Source: Bin80 sp965116685
GTDB lineage: Bacteria > Bacteroidota > Rhodothermia > Rhodothermales > Bin80
NCBI GenBank assembly: GCA_965116685.1
Contig: OZ220707.1
Coordinates: forward strand, 2,542,001 to 2,606,000
Length of the DNA: 64,000 nt
Direction: 5' to 3'
Part shown: positions 50,176 through 59,228 of the stretch, one piece after another
Layout: each line of letters starts with the position of its first letter
Numbering within the stretch: the stretch's first letter is position 1
Notes under the pieces: model-generated
The model's database searches: none
Told to the model about the DNA's origin: nothing
The model's input: only the letters and a program-made list of their open reading frames with translations
Translations under genes and position numbers: made by a program

Positions 50176-50826
50176 GGCCTGCATCGTTGGGATATGCACT
50201 TTTTGTCTGCGGAGATCTAGACCTGTATCCACGACATTTGCGGTAGAACCAATCCTTTGAATGGAATTAAGATTCATGAGGGGAAGGTTTGGCCCAAATA
50301 GTTAACAATAACTCATCCCCGTACAGATTATAGACAGGGAGTCTGCCTGAATGAGCCTCACTGAGGTCAAGAATTGTTCGTACGCCTTCACCTCGCGACT
50401 CGAGAAATAGATTTTCAGTCGTGGAGGATTTCATTCGAGACAGAAAGTTGACCAACAACTGATTTCGTGTGAACACGCGATAAGCCATTGACTCAGGCGT
50501 GAGCGTGTTTGGCAGCCCTCCCGGACTGGAAATCTCTATACGATCTGAATAAAGAAATATTCGGATTTTTGATCCTGTGATTGAATAATCTCTATGGGCA
50601 ACTGCATTTACAATAGCTTCATGAATCGCGCGGATGTCGTATTGACGGTGATCTATACGTCCAACAGGCTTACGGGCTGGCTTGAGCATGAAACGGTCAA
50701 CAAATCTTACTGCATATTCAATTTGTGAATCCGCGCATCCTTTGATGCTTTCTGCATGTACCAAATCATCAGATGTTCGGCGAGTGCCCCGGTAAATTGC
50801 AGCCTCAATAAATGCAGAGGGTAAAT
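50176..50826. repeat. 651-bp direct repeat, right copy
   Basis: Identical to 47594-48244 at a constant offset of 2,582 bp. It includes the 3' end of the intact AlbA_2 gene and ~90 bp downstream of it. Confidence 0.93.
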
Positions 50827-51502
50827 GGTCTTGGGGCATGAGACCAAACATCAGCAAACCGGCTACAGTTGGGCGTAGTATCTCATCTTCCATCGTTGCG
50901 ATGATCTTCGTATTTCGGAGAAGATCCAGCCAGGTAATTGCTTTAGGGAAGGCGTCAAAGTAGCGATCCAGTTCGCTTTGGTTTAGATCATCGCGCGTTG
51001 CTGTTAGAACAGGTTGTTCGTCGAAAACGAAGGCGCATCCTCGATTTTGAAATAGTCTCGTAAGTCGCGATCCGGTGACTAGCTGCTTACTTGATCCAAT
51101 GCGCACATAATGACGGCCACTACTAGTCGCATGAACATATAGCCCGCGAGGAATATCCACCAATAGTATGGTGGTTTCGGTTCCATTATAGCGTAGGAGA
51201 CGATCCTTAAGCAGTACTGGCTCAATTGGTGGGTCACAATTATTGGTGGCTATGTTGATAATCCAGTTTTCAATATCCCTGATTCGATCATCGGGAAGTC
51301 CTTGTATGATTCCCTCATCATCTACACCGAGCAAAATCGTACCACCAGATGCATTTGCGAAGGCAACCATTTCACATGCCATTGCCTCCGAATTCGGTGA
51401 TTTTACTCCCTTTGGTCCAAGGACCACTTCCTTGAATTCGGCGCGAGCATCTTCACCAGCCCTAATTTGTCGCTCAATTGCTTCAAGTGTGTTCAGCATC
51501 AT
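50267..51502 (-). CDS. AlbA_2 (Schlafen-type) domain protein with C-terminal GHKL-like ATP-binding region
   Basis: 411 residues. The N-terminal AlbA_2 domain (about 18-135) includes ARAEFKEVVLG and MACEMVAFANASGGTILLGVDDEGIIQGL. The C-terminal part has YDIRAIHEAIVNAVAHRDYSITGSKIRIFLYSDRIEISSPGGLP and is of the COG2865 type, with EAIVNAVAHRD as the ATP-binding N-box. Such proteins are called transcriptional regulators or helicases by habit, and they often sit in defence loci. Here it is translationally coupled to a truncated AAA ATPase (1-bp overlap). The intact gene survived the IS insertion because 651 bp were duplicated. Confidence 0.85.
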   Translation of the reverse strand: MMLNTLEAIERQIRAGEDARAEFKEVVLGPKGVKSPNSEAMACEMVAFANASGGTILLGVDDEGIIQGLPDDRIRDIENWIINIATNNCDPPIEPVLLKDRLLRYNGTETTILLVDIPRGLYVHATSSGRHYVRIGSSKQLVTGSRLTRLFQNRGCAFVFDEQPVLTATRDDLNQSELDRYFDAFPKAITWLDLLRNTKIIATMEDEILRPTVAGLLMFGLMPQDHLPSAFIEAAIYRGTRRTSDDLVHAESIKGCADSQIEYAVRFVDRFMLKPARKPVGRIDHRQYDIRAIHEAIVNAVAHRDYSITGSKIRIFLYSDRIEISSPGGLPNTLTPESMAYRVFTRNQLLVNFLSRMKSSTTENLFLESRGEGVRTILDLSEAHSGRLPVYNLYGDELLLTIWAKPSPHES

Positions 51503-51951
51503 TAGTATCCATAACGTTCACGACACGGGCGAAATGCTTTGGCACTGCCTTCCATTATTGTAGTCACAGACTCTTTCATCTCCGGTCGATCAATACTTCC
51601 AACATCGAGCACCCCACCCATCCGATCTTTAGCTCCCAGTGCAACAATAAGTTCAGCATCTCTATTCACAGGGATATTCGCATTGTGGGTGGTTATGATG
51701 ATCTGACGGCCAAATTTACGGCGGGGCACTAAGTCAACGACTACATTATAGACATATTGGTTATCAAGGTCGTCTTCAGTCTGATCAATTATGATGGTCT
51801 GATCTCCTGCTGATAAGAGCAAACTCAGAACGGCAGTACCCTTTTCCCCAATAGATCTGAACCTCCCCCTCCATTCTCCGATACTCAAATATGGAGCATG
51901 AAGGGAGGAGTTCAGTTGAAAATAAAACCGTGCACTCATTGAAGGAATCAT
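51502..51951 (-). pseudogene. C-terminal remnant of an AAA ATPase
   Basis: 149 residues at most. Contains a signature-like GEKGTAVLSLLLS, a Walker B strand TIIIDQTEDDLDNQYVYNVVVDLV and a sensor segment IIITTHNANIPVNRDAELIVAL, as at the C-terminus of RecF/SMC-like ATPases. There is no Walker A and no N-terminal half; the frame ends at the promoter of the SixA gene. This is an N-terminally truncated, probably dead gene. The pair with AlbA_2 may be what is left of a two-gene defence-type module (inference). Confidence 0.75.
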
Positions 51952-51956
51952 TCATC

Positions 51957-52481
51957 ATGCCTAAAACCGTTCTTCTTCTTCGTCACGGCAAGTCGGATTG
52001 GAAAGCAACCTATAGTCAGGACCATGATCGACCGTTGAATTCGCGTGGCAGATGCGCGTCCCGTGTCATGGGGCGCTGGCTTGCAGAGACTGGGCCTTTG
52101 CCGGATCTCATCCTCTGTTCTACTGCTGTCCGTGCCCGTTCCACCTGCATCATTGCCAGTGACGCGGGTTCGTGGCAGGCGGATGTCCAGTATGAGCGGG
52201 GGCTCTACTATGCTGCGCCGGAAGATCTGATCCATTACTTGCAGGAGGTTTCTGATCACATCCAAACGGTCATGTTGGTGGGGCATCAGCCCACTTGGTC
52301 CATGACGGCAGCGCGTCTATCAAGCTGCGCGGTGAGCGAATTTCCGACTGCATCCATGGCGAGGATAGACCTCATGATCGAAAACTGGGAACATGCCGCG
52401 CCTGGAACGGGAAAGTTCATCTGGCATCAACTCCCCAAGCGATTGTCAGAGAGTTATTACAATCAGAATGATGGACAGTGA
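51957..52481 (+). CDS. SixA-like histidine phosphatase
   Basis: 174 residues from the ATG at 51957; an in-frame start at 51891 would add 22 residues without family support. The phosphohistidine phosphatase motif LLRHGKSDW (His10) opens the protein, with HDRPLNSRG, LILCSTAVRARST and LVGHQPTWS following, as in SixA, which dephosphorylates phosphohistidine on HPt domains. Here the true substrate is not known. The 209 bp between this gene and the S9 peptidase contain nothing recognised. Confidence 0.88.
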   Translation: MPKTVLLLRHGKSDWKATYSQDHDRPLNSRGRCASRVMGRWLAETGPLPDLILCSTAVRARSTCIIASDAGSWQADVQYERGLYYAAPEDLIHYLQEVSDHIQTVMLVGHQPTWSMTAARLSSCAVSEFPTASMARIDLMIENWEHAAPGTGKFIWHQLPKRLSESYYNQNDGQ

Positions 52482-52690
52482 ATGTGACGGCTGTTGTGCT
52501 CGCCATCAGGTCTTTGGGTGAAGCAGCAATGGGTAGTTTTCGGCTTCTGCCCAAACAGCGGCTACAGGAGACCATGCGCCATCCCTTGTGCAATGAAGCA
52601 CGGTATAAGATCTCAGGAGATTATGAAGTTTTCTACAGGCCACTTCTCGTCCTTCGCCAATCTATGAGACAGAACAGATGTTATTTTGGA

Positions 52691-55471
52691 CTATTGGTCA
52701 CCCGCAGGTTCCAGCCCGAGTGTTTTTCCTTTCATGATCGCGGGAACCCCCTCGATCATCCATATCGGAGCGGGTGCATCCATGAGATAGTGATCGAAGA
52801 ACTGTTGCATGCGAATGGCGAAGTCTTTTTTGTTGGGGTACTTTGAGAGACCATGGCCTTCCCCATTATAATTGAGCATCCAAACTGGTTTCTGCAAGCG
52901 TCGCAAGGCTACAAAAAATTCAATGCCCTGATACCACGGTACAGCACCATCATCGTCATTATGGAGCATGAGGACCGGGGTTTTGATCTTGTCCGCCTGA
53001 AATAAGGGCGAATTATCAAGATACCTGAGAGGGGTTTCCCAAAGGGAACCTCCAATCCGGCTTTGGGTGCGCTCATACTGAAACATGCGACTCATTCCAC
53101 TGGCCCAGCGGATTCCGCCGTAGGCACTGGTCATATTGACAACCGGTGCGCCCGCTTCCGCAGCAGCAAACAGATCAGATTCTGTGATCATATAGGCAAT
53201 CTGATATCCTCCCCAACTGTGTCCTTGCACCCCAACGCGATCTGGATCAACAAAGTCTTGGTTAATGAGCATGGTAACACCAGGCACGACAGCGTTCAGC
53301 GCGCTCTCACCCGGATAGCCAACTTTGTATGGGATGTCCGGCACGAAAACCACATAACCCCGGCTGACGTAGAAGGAAAAGCTGATCGAAGAACGTGCAG
53401 TGGTGGGTGGCCGGTACTGGTGTAAGCCGTTGGACATCTTTTCATAAAAATACACCATCATGGGGTATTTTTGTGATGCATCAAACCCATCCGGTTTGAA
53501 TAACATCCCCGTGAGCGGGATCCCGTCCAGGGAGGTCCAATGGACAAGTTCGGCAGTGCCCCAGCTGTAGTCCGATTGCTGGGGGTTGGTATCACTCACC
53601 CGCTTCATGTCAGACAGATCCAGACTGCTCGTCCAAAGATCTCTGGATTCGGTGAAGCTTTCTCGTGTAAAGAGAAGCTGATCCGCGTTTTCAGCCTTGT
53701 CCAGAGAGCCAAAACGTTTATCCATCATGACCAACTCCTGCGGGGCTTCATCGGAATTGATTCCCACCTGGTAGAAGCCAGAGGCTTTTGTGTCCAGATC
53801 CAAGGCGGAGAGCATAAGTTGATCTGGGACAGATTCTTCATCTGGGTCCAGTTCGACATAACGGAATTGCAGATTTTGCTCACGACCCAAACCGCCAGTT
53901 ACATTGCGCACTGCAGTGACATCGTTGGGGTTCACTGCCCAGATGTCGTAGCGGTCATAAAACAGGAACTCGCGATCACCTGTACTCCAGCCCGCACTGT
54001 AGTACGGATTGGGGCCGTAAGGCCAGTCGTGGATTTCATTGTGCACTGGCACTTCCAGTGAAGCGGTCAGATTAATTGGCCCTTTATCGTCCGTTGCTAA
54101 GGCCATCCAGTTTCGTTGATCGCGGTCCCACCAGGTAACGTATTGTGCATCAGGGGAGAGGGATGGGCGGTCCTGTACCCTCTCAAGAACCAATGTACTT
54201 GTGCCATCAAGTACATTGACCACATAGGCGTCGTAGGCTCTGGGGGAATCCCAACTGATCTGCTGCTGATAGGGCAGGTTTGACCAGCCAAGCGCAATGT
54301 CTGCATCACCGTCTGATCCGACCGATACATCCGGCATCGCTTCGTGTGCCAGTTGGACGATCTGCCCTGCATCCAGATGAAGGACTGCCAGGTAAGAGCG
54401 CTCTTTTTCCCGCTCTGCGTTCACCAACTGCATGGGTTGTAGAAGCGGATCCCGCCAGTTCCAGATGTCCAGAACCGGATTTTCTTCTTCGTCAACCTCT
54501 TCCTTTTCGGCTGGCGGTTTTGGTGCAGTGCCAAAGTAGAGGCGATCGCCATTCTCTGAAAATGACGGATTCCTGTTGGGACTGATCCACCAGCCTTCAA
54601 AAAGGGCGTCACTGGTTGCAGTGGCAACGGCGCGGACACTGTCAGCGCCGGCCTGCCAGTAATAGAGTGCATACTCTGCGGGGTCCATTGCATGTCCCTC
54701 ACGGCTGGACAGAAACGCCAGTTGGTCTCCTGTTTCATCGAATACGAAACGTTCATATGCTCCTCCGCCGGAGAGAAGCGTGTCCACTGTACCAGAGGAA
54801 AGATCTACTTGGACCAGTCCGGTATCCAGTGAGTCATTTCCCTCAAAGGTATATACCAGATGTGCACCGTTCGGGGAGAGCAGATATTCCTGGACATGTG
54901 TAAAGCTGGCCATGCTTGCGGTTCTAAGATCATGTACGTGGAGTATGCTGCTTTTGCCCGAAGAATCCGCCTCTGTTTTTTCCGAGAGATATGCCACCAC
55001 ATTGGTGAAGTCGTCCGGGATTTCGAAAGAGCGGACATGGGGTACGTAATGGGGTACCCCGGTTCCGAGGTCCAGAATACCAAGGGTGTCCTTTGGCATG
55101 TCATCCTCGTCAAGATCTGCTTTGCGGGCGGCACGTAGTGTATCTTCCGGCGGGGTAATCAGGTACACCACATACTGGGAGTCGTGTGTAAACCGGGCTG
55201 CATTCCCCCTTGGAATCTTGTACAGTTCATCGTCTGTGAGACTGCGGACCTCAAGCGTTCCATCTCCATTTTCCGGGCCGTATTCGTAGAAGCTCCACTG
55301 ACCATCATGTGAAATTTCTCGGTCGGAGATACTGTTCCAGATTTCGTACACATCGTGGTCCAAAGCTCCTTTCTGAGCATAGGCGCTCATGCAGAGCATG
55401 GAAAGCGTGAGTAAGGAAAAATAGGTGCGGCACATTTGATGATTCGTGGGGGATGATTGATGTGAATTCAT
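52691..55471 (-). CDS. Secreted S9-family (prolyl oligopeptidase-like) peptidase
   Basis: 926 residues. A signal peptide (CRTYFSLLTLSMLCMSAYAQ; the ATG at 55435 may be the true start) leads into a beta-propeller part and a C-terminal alpha/beta hydrolase. The catalytic Ser is in GVQGHSWGGYQIAYM (about 752), the Asp in LHNDDDGAVPWYQG (about 840), and the His in YNGEGHGL (about 873). Likely cleaves peptides in the periplasm or outside. Last gene of the tight minus-strand run from mrdA; the pheA stop lies 6 bp upstream. Confidence 0.92.
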   Translation of the reverse strand: MNSHQSSPTNHQMCRTYFSLLTLSMLCMSAYAQKGALDHDVYEIWNSISDREISHDGQWSFYEYGPENGDGTLEVRSLTDDELYKIPRGNAARFTHDSQYVVYLITPPEDTLRAARKADLDEDDMPKDTLGILDLGTGVPHYVPHVRSFEIPDDFTNVVAYLSEKTEADSSGKSSILHVHDLRTASMASFTHVQEYLLSPNGAHLVYTFEGNDSLDTGLVQVDLSSGTVDTLLSGGGAYERFVFDETGDQLAFLSSREGHAMDPAEYALYYWQAGADSVRAVATATSDALFEGWWISPNRNPSFSENGDRLYFGTAPKPPAEKEEVDEEENPVLDIWNWRDPLLQPMQLVNAEREKERSYLAVLHLDAGQIVQLAHEAMPDVSVGSDGDADIALGWSNLPYQQQISWDSPRAYDAYVVNVLDGTSTLVLERVQDRPSLSPDAQYVTWWDRDQRNWMALATDDKGPINLTASLEVPVHNEIHDWPYGPNPYYSAGWSTGDREFLFYDRYDIWAVNPNDVTAVRNVTGGLGREQNLQFRYVELDPDEESVPDQLMLSALDLDTKASGFYQVGINSDEAPQELVMMDKRFGSLDKAENADQLLFTRESFTESRDLWTSSLDLSDMKRVSDTNPQQSDYSWGTAELVHWTSLDGIPLTGMLFKPDGFDASQKYPMMVYFYEKMSNGLHQYRPPTTARSSISFSFYVSRGYVVFVPDIPYKVGYPGESALNAVVPGVTMLINQDFVDPDRVGVQGHSWGGYQIAYMITESDLFAAAEAGAPVVNMTSAYGGIRWASGMSRMFQYERTQSRIGGSLWETPLRYLDNSPLFQADKIKTPVLMLHNDDDGAVPWYQGIEFFVALRRLQKPVWMLNYNGEGHGLSKYPNKKDFAIRMQQFFDHYLMDAPAPIWMIEGVPAIMKGKTLGLEPAGDQ

Positions 55472-55477
55472 GCAAGC

Positions 55478-56335
55478 CTACTGGCTTATACGGTCTCCGT
55501 CCCAGGTCTGTCCACGAGGATAGGATCCCAAGATGCGTAGATCTGTGGTGATTTCACCAAGATGCTCAAGAGCCCGCTGAAGAACAGGATTTGCAGTGTC
55601 TCCTTCAACATCCAGATAAAACAGGTAATCACCAGGATGACCAATCAGTGGGCGGCTCTCTACCTTGTACAGGTCCAGATCACGCAGAAAAAATACGCTG
55701 AGGCTCTTGAAAAGAGCGCCGGATACGGTTTGTTTCAGTGCGAATACGATGGAGGTCTTCAGTGAGTTTCCGGCAGGGGTGACCTTCGGGGCACTTTCCG
55801 ATGCTAAAGCCAGAAACCGTGTATAATTCAGGGCATGGCTTTGCAGATCGGCTGCCAGAACCTCTAGTCCGTACTCCTGAGCAGCCCGTGCAGGCCCGAT
55901 CGCAGCACTTGTGAGGCTGTCTTCCGCCGCGATCAGTTTTGCAGCACCTGCAGTATCGTAAGTGGGGACAACCTCGCTCCAACCGAGCTTTTCCTTCAGG
56001 AATGTCTGACACTGTCCGAGGGCCTGTGGATGAGAAAGAACACGCTGAATGCCCTCAAGCCGGGCACCAGGCCTGGCCATCAGATAATGGCGGATGCGAA
56101 GTTTTACCTCCGCTGCAATACTGACCTGGTGCGTGCGTAAAAGATCGTAGTTGATATGGACACTGCCAAAGAGGGAGTTCTCAATCGGAATAATCCCCCG
56201 CGAAACGGTCTGGGCTTCAACCGCCATGAATACATCCTCCATTGCAGGTAATGGAACCACATTGCAACCAGGATACAGGCGGCCTGCCGCCTCCTCACTG
56301 AATGCACCAATTTCTCCCTGAAAAGCAACCTTCAT
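55478..56335 (-). CDS. pheA: Prephenate dehydratase
   Basis: 285 residues. Converts prephenate to phenylpyruvate. The PDT domain starts VAFQGEIGAFSEEAA and contains GIIPIENSLFGSVHINYDLL and the catalytic TRF motif (NYTRFLAL), then a C-terminal ACT domain (KTSIVFALKQTVSGALFKSLSVF, ESRPLIGHPGDYLFYLD) for phenylalanine feedback. It has no chorismate mutase domain; that activity is encoded at 20379-20687. It begins 2 bp after the argS stop. Confidence 0.94.
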   Translation of the reverse strand: MKVAFQGEIGAFSEEAAGRLYPGCNVVPLPAMEDVFMAVEAQTVSRGIIPIENSLFGSVHINYDLLRTHQVSIAAEVKLRIRHYLMARPGARLEGIQRVLSHPQALGQCQTFLKEKLGWSEVVPTYDTAGAAKLIAAEDSLTSAAIGPARAAQEYGLEVLAADLQSHALNYTRFLALASESAPKVTPAGNSLKTSIVFALKQTVSGALFKSLSVFFLRDLDLYKVESRPLIGHPGDYLFYLDVEGDTANPVLQRALEHLGEITTDLRILGSYPRGQTWDGDRISQ

Positions 56336-56337
56336 GT

Positions 56338-58083
56338 CTACATGTGTTCGGGGGCACTGATCCCCAGAATTGAGAGCCCATTACGGAGTGTAATACTGGT
56401 AGCCTGCGCCAGGGCCATGCGTGCCATTGCAATCTTTTCCTCTTCCCCAAGAATACGGCACGAATGATAAAACTGGGTAAATGCCTCTGCAACTCCACGA
56501 AGATAGGTGGCGAGCCGATGTGGTTCGCATGCCTCGGCACAATTGGAGACTGCCCTTGGAAAATGAATAATCTCTTTGATCAAAGCGATTTCGAATTCAT
56601 GAACGAGCAGATCCAGACTGGACGGACCGGGATCCGGTACAAGGTTGAGGTCAGCTGCTTTCTTCAGGATGGAGCAAATACGTGCATGGGCGTACTGAAG
56701 ATAGAAAACAGGATTCTTATCACTGGCTTCCCGTGCCAGATCGATGTCAAATTCCAGGTGCTTTTGGGCGGATCGCATGACAAAGAAATATCGTGTCACA
56801 TCGGGCGACACTTCGTCCATGAGCTCATCCAGCGTAATAAAATTTGCCTTGCGGGTACTCATCTTTATTTCCTCGTCGCCGCGTGTCAGGGTCACAAACT
56901 GGTAGATAATCACCTTGATGCGGCGCGAGTCAAATCCCAGCACATCCAGGCCGCGCAGGATATCAGGGTACGTGCCAATATGGTCAGCACCGAATACATT
57001 GACCAGAAGATCGAAGCCCCGTTCCATTTTGTCAACGTGATAGGCAATGTCGGGCAGGCGATAGGTTGGTTCACCGGTGCGTTTCACCAGCACCGTGTCC
57101 GACTCTTTTCCGAGACTGGAGGTTTTGAACCATGTCGCACCATCCTGTTCATAAACCATGTCACGTGCTCGCAGTGCATCCAGGGTGCTGGTCACCGCCC
57201 CCGTCTCATAGAGACTTTTTTCGTTGAAATAGTTGTCCATTGAGACTCCGAGGTGCTCAAGTGTCGCGCGAATTTCGGAAAAGATGGCGGATTTGGCTGC
57301 ACGTTCAAAAATATCGTCCTTCTCGCGGTCCAACAGGTCAATCCCGTGCTTCTGTACCAACTCACGGGCAATCGTCGTAATGTAGGCACCGAGGTAACCA
57401 TCTTCAGGGAAGGAGTCCGCGACGATGACCGGCTCGTCGCCCATGTCCTCCAGTTGTTTTGATTTATAGCTCTGTCGATGCCTGATTGCGCGAGGCAGGT
57501 CTGCAAACGGCTGATCTTCCTCGGCGGTCACCTCCTCGTATCGGCTTCGCAGTGAAGCACTCAGGACACGCATCTGGCGTCCAGCATCATTGAAATAGTA
57601 CTCGCGCGTGACGTGATAGCCAACCCATTCCAGCAAGCTTGCAAGGGTGTCTCCCAGAACGGCATTGCGGCCATGTCCCACCGTTAATGGTCCTGTAGGG
57701 TTTGCACTGACAAACTCTACCAGTGCATGCTTGCCTTTGCCTGCATCGGAGCGTCCAAAATCAACCCCCTGTTGTAGGCAGGATCCAAGCTCGCGGTATA
57801 AGTATCGGTTGGAGGATTTGAAATTGATAAATCCTCCTCCTGCAATCGAGACCGAGTCTACGTAAAAGGAATCATATTCATCTGCCATGAATGCAGTAAC
57901 GATCTCTTCCGCGATTACCAGTGGCGGGCGACGCAAGTGCCGGGCAAGCTTCATCGCACAGTTTGTGGCAAGGTCCCCGTGATCTGGATTTGCGGGGACG
58001 GACAGTTCCGGCACAAAATCTGCCGGCACAGACGGTATGGATGTCAATATGCGCCGAAGCGCCGCTCTGAGATGGTCTTTCAT
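56338..58083 (-). CDS. argS: Arginine--tRNA ligase
   Basis: 581 residues. Class I aminoacyl-tRNA synthetase. The N-terminal Add-1 domain is followed by VEFVSANPTGPLTVGHGRNAVLGDTLA (HIGH motif as VGHG), the KMSTRKANFITLDELMDEV variant of KMSK, and a helical DALR anticodon-binding domain ending LSILGISAPEHM. The length is typical. It lies in the run mrdA-rodA-FAD oxidoreductase-argS-pheA with gaps of 2-10 bp. Confidence 0.97.
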   Translation of the reverse strand: MKDHLRAALRRILTSIPSVPADFVPELSVPANPDHGDLATNCAMKLARHLRRPPLVIAEEIVTAFMADEYDSFYVDSVSIAGGGFINFKSSNRYLYRELGSCLQQGVDFGRSDAGKGKHALVEFVSANPTGPLTVGHGRNAVLGDTLASLLEWVGYHVTREYYFNDAGRQMRVLSASLRSRYEEVTAEEDQPFADLPRAIRHRQSYKSKQLEDMGDEPVIVADSFPEDGYLGAYITTIARELVQKHGIDLLDREKDDIFERAAKSAIFSEIRATLEHLGVSMDNYFNEKSLYETGAVTSTLDALRARDMVYEQDGATWFKTSSLGKESDTVLVKRTGEPTYRLPDIAYHVDKMERGFDLLVNVFGADHIGTYPDILRGLDVLGFDSRRIKVIIYQFVTLTRGDEEIKMSTRKANFITLDELMDEVSPDVTRYFFVMRSAQKHLEFDIDLAREASDKNPVFYLQYAHARICSILKKAADLNLVPDPGPSSLDLLVHEFEIALIKEIIHFPRAVSNCAEACEPHRLATYLRGVAEAFTQFYHSCRILGEEEKIAMARMALAQATSITLRNGLSILGISAPEHM

Positions 58084-58093
58084 ATTATGTCTT

Positions 58094-59224
58094 TTATGCC
58101 TTTATAGGCCACCTCCATTTGAATGGCGAGAGATCTACAGGAGGAGTCTTATCTAGGGCCAGAGCTGCCAATGATTCACCGACTGCAGAACTCGCTTTGA
58201 ACCCATGGCCGGAGCAGGCACTTCCTATAATAACGTGCTTGTCATCACCATACATCCGGTCTATGAGATAGTGTTTGTCCGGCGTATTTGAATACAGGCA
58301 AACAGTCGTTTTACGGCACACTCCTGCGGCTTCTGGCATGACTCTTTCCAGGATTCTGCGTGCACGGGCCGCATCTTCCGGTACAACCGTTCGGTTGATC
58401 TCTTTTGGGTGTGCGGCAACTTGGCCTGCATAATGTAGGCCTATCTTGATCCCACTGCCTAGATCAGGACATCCATAGCCTTTCAATCCGGTCACATCTT
58501 CCATAATAAATGGTGGGCACTGTGCAGGCGTGAAATGTGATCCAGTCGATGCAAACCAGGAATTCGTGACGCGCTCAACCATCAGCGGCACAGGTGCAAA
58601 GTCATGCATCCAAGCTCCAGCCGTCAGAATCACCCGTGGTGCTTCAAAGGTGTCCAGATCCGTTTTCACGATGACACGGCCTTGTTGAATCCGGCAGGAG
58701 AGGACGGGTGTCCCAAACCGACATTGAGCACCGTGCATTGTGGCTCTCCGTAAATGCGTGCGCACGCAGAGTTCAGGCTGGATGTAGCCCGCTTCCAGAT
58801 CAACCAGGGCAATCTGATCTGATTGGAGGCGATATCCAGGGTAGCGTTGGTTCACTTCTTCGGAGGATAGCAGCAGATGCCGGGTGTTACCGGCGATGGC
58901 AGTTTTTTGTGCAGCACGAACCATCTCACTGTCCGGTTGACCAATATTGAGACATCCCCCCAGATGCATGAGTTTTGTTGCAGATATGTTTTCCAGTTCA
59001 GACCACAGTGTGTAGGCCCGATTGAGCAATGGCAGATATTGTGGTCCCTCGGAATAGCTTTTTCGTATGATTCGACTCTCGCTGTGCGTTGAGCCATGCG
59101 TATGCGGGCAGACAAAGCGATCGATCCCCAGTATGGTAGCTCCCGTCCGGGCGGCATGAAACAAGGCTGCACTACCAGTTGCTCCCAATCCAATCACAAT
59201 GATGTCAAAATGAGATGAGATCAA
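58094..59224 (-). CDS. FAD-dependent oxidoreductase of the sarcosine oxidase / N-methyltryptophan oxidase family
   Basis: 376 residues. The dinucleotide motif IIVIGLGATGSAALFHAARTG (10-30), HGSTHSESRIIRKSYSEG, and a late GSACSGHGFKASSAVGESLA with the flavin-binding segment SGHGFK match MSOX/SolA. These enzymes carry covalent FAD on a Cys in CxSGHGFK: here the Cys in SACSGHGFK fits. It oxidises a secondary amine; the substrate is not known. Starts 4 bp after rodA. Confidence 0.9.
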   Translation of the reverse strand: MISSHFDIIVIGLGATGSAALFHAARTGATILGIDRFVCPHTHGSTHSESRIIRKSYSEGPQYLPLLNRAYTLWSELENISATKLMHLGGCLNIGQPDSEMVRAAQKTAIAGNTRHLLLSSEEVNQRYPGYRLQSDQIALVDLEAGYIQPELCVRTHLRRATMHGAQCRFGTPVLSCRIQQGRVIVKTDLDTFEAPRVILTAGAWMHDFAPVPLMVERVTNSWFASTGSHFTPAQCPPFIMEDVTGLKGYGCPDLGSGIKIGLHYAGQVAAHPKEINRTVVPEDAARARRILERVMPEAAGVCRKTTVCLYSNTPDKHYLIDRMYGDDKHVIIGSACSGHGFKASSAVGESLAALALDKTPPVDLSPFKWRWPIKA

Positions 59225-59228
59225 TGGT

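Noticed and set aside
52478..52846. 122-residue plus frame after the SixA gene
   Set aside because: More than 150 bp overlaps the S9 peptidase gene on the other strand; no family recognised.
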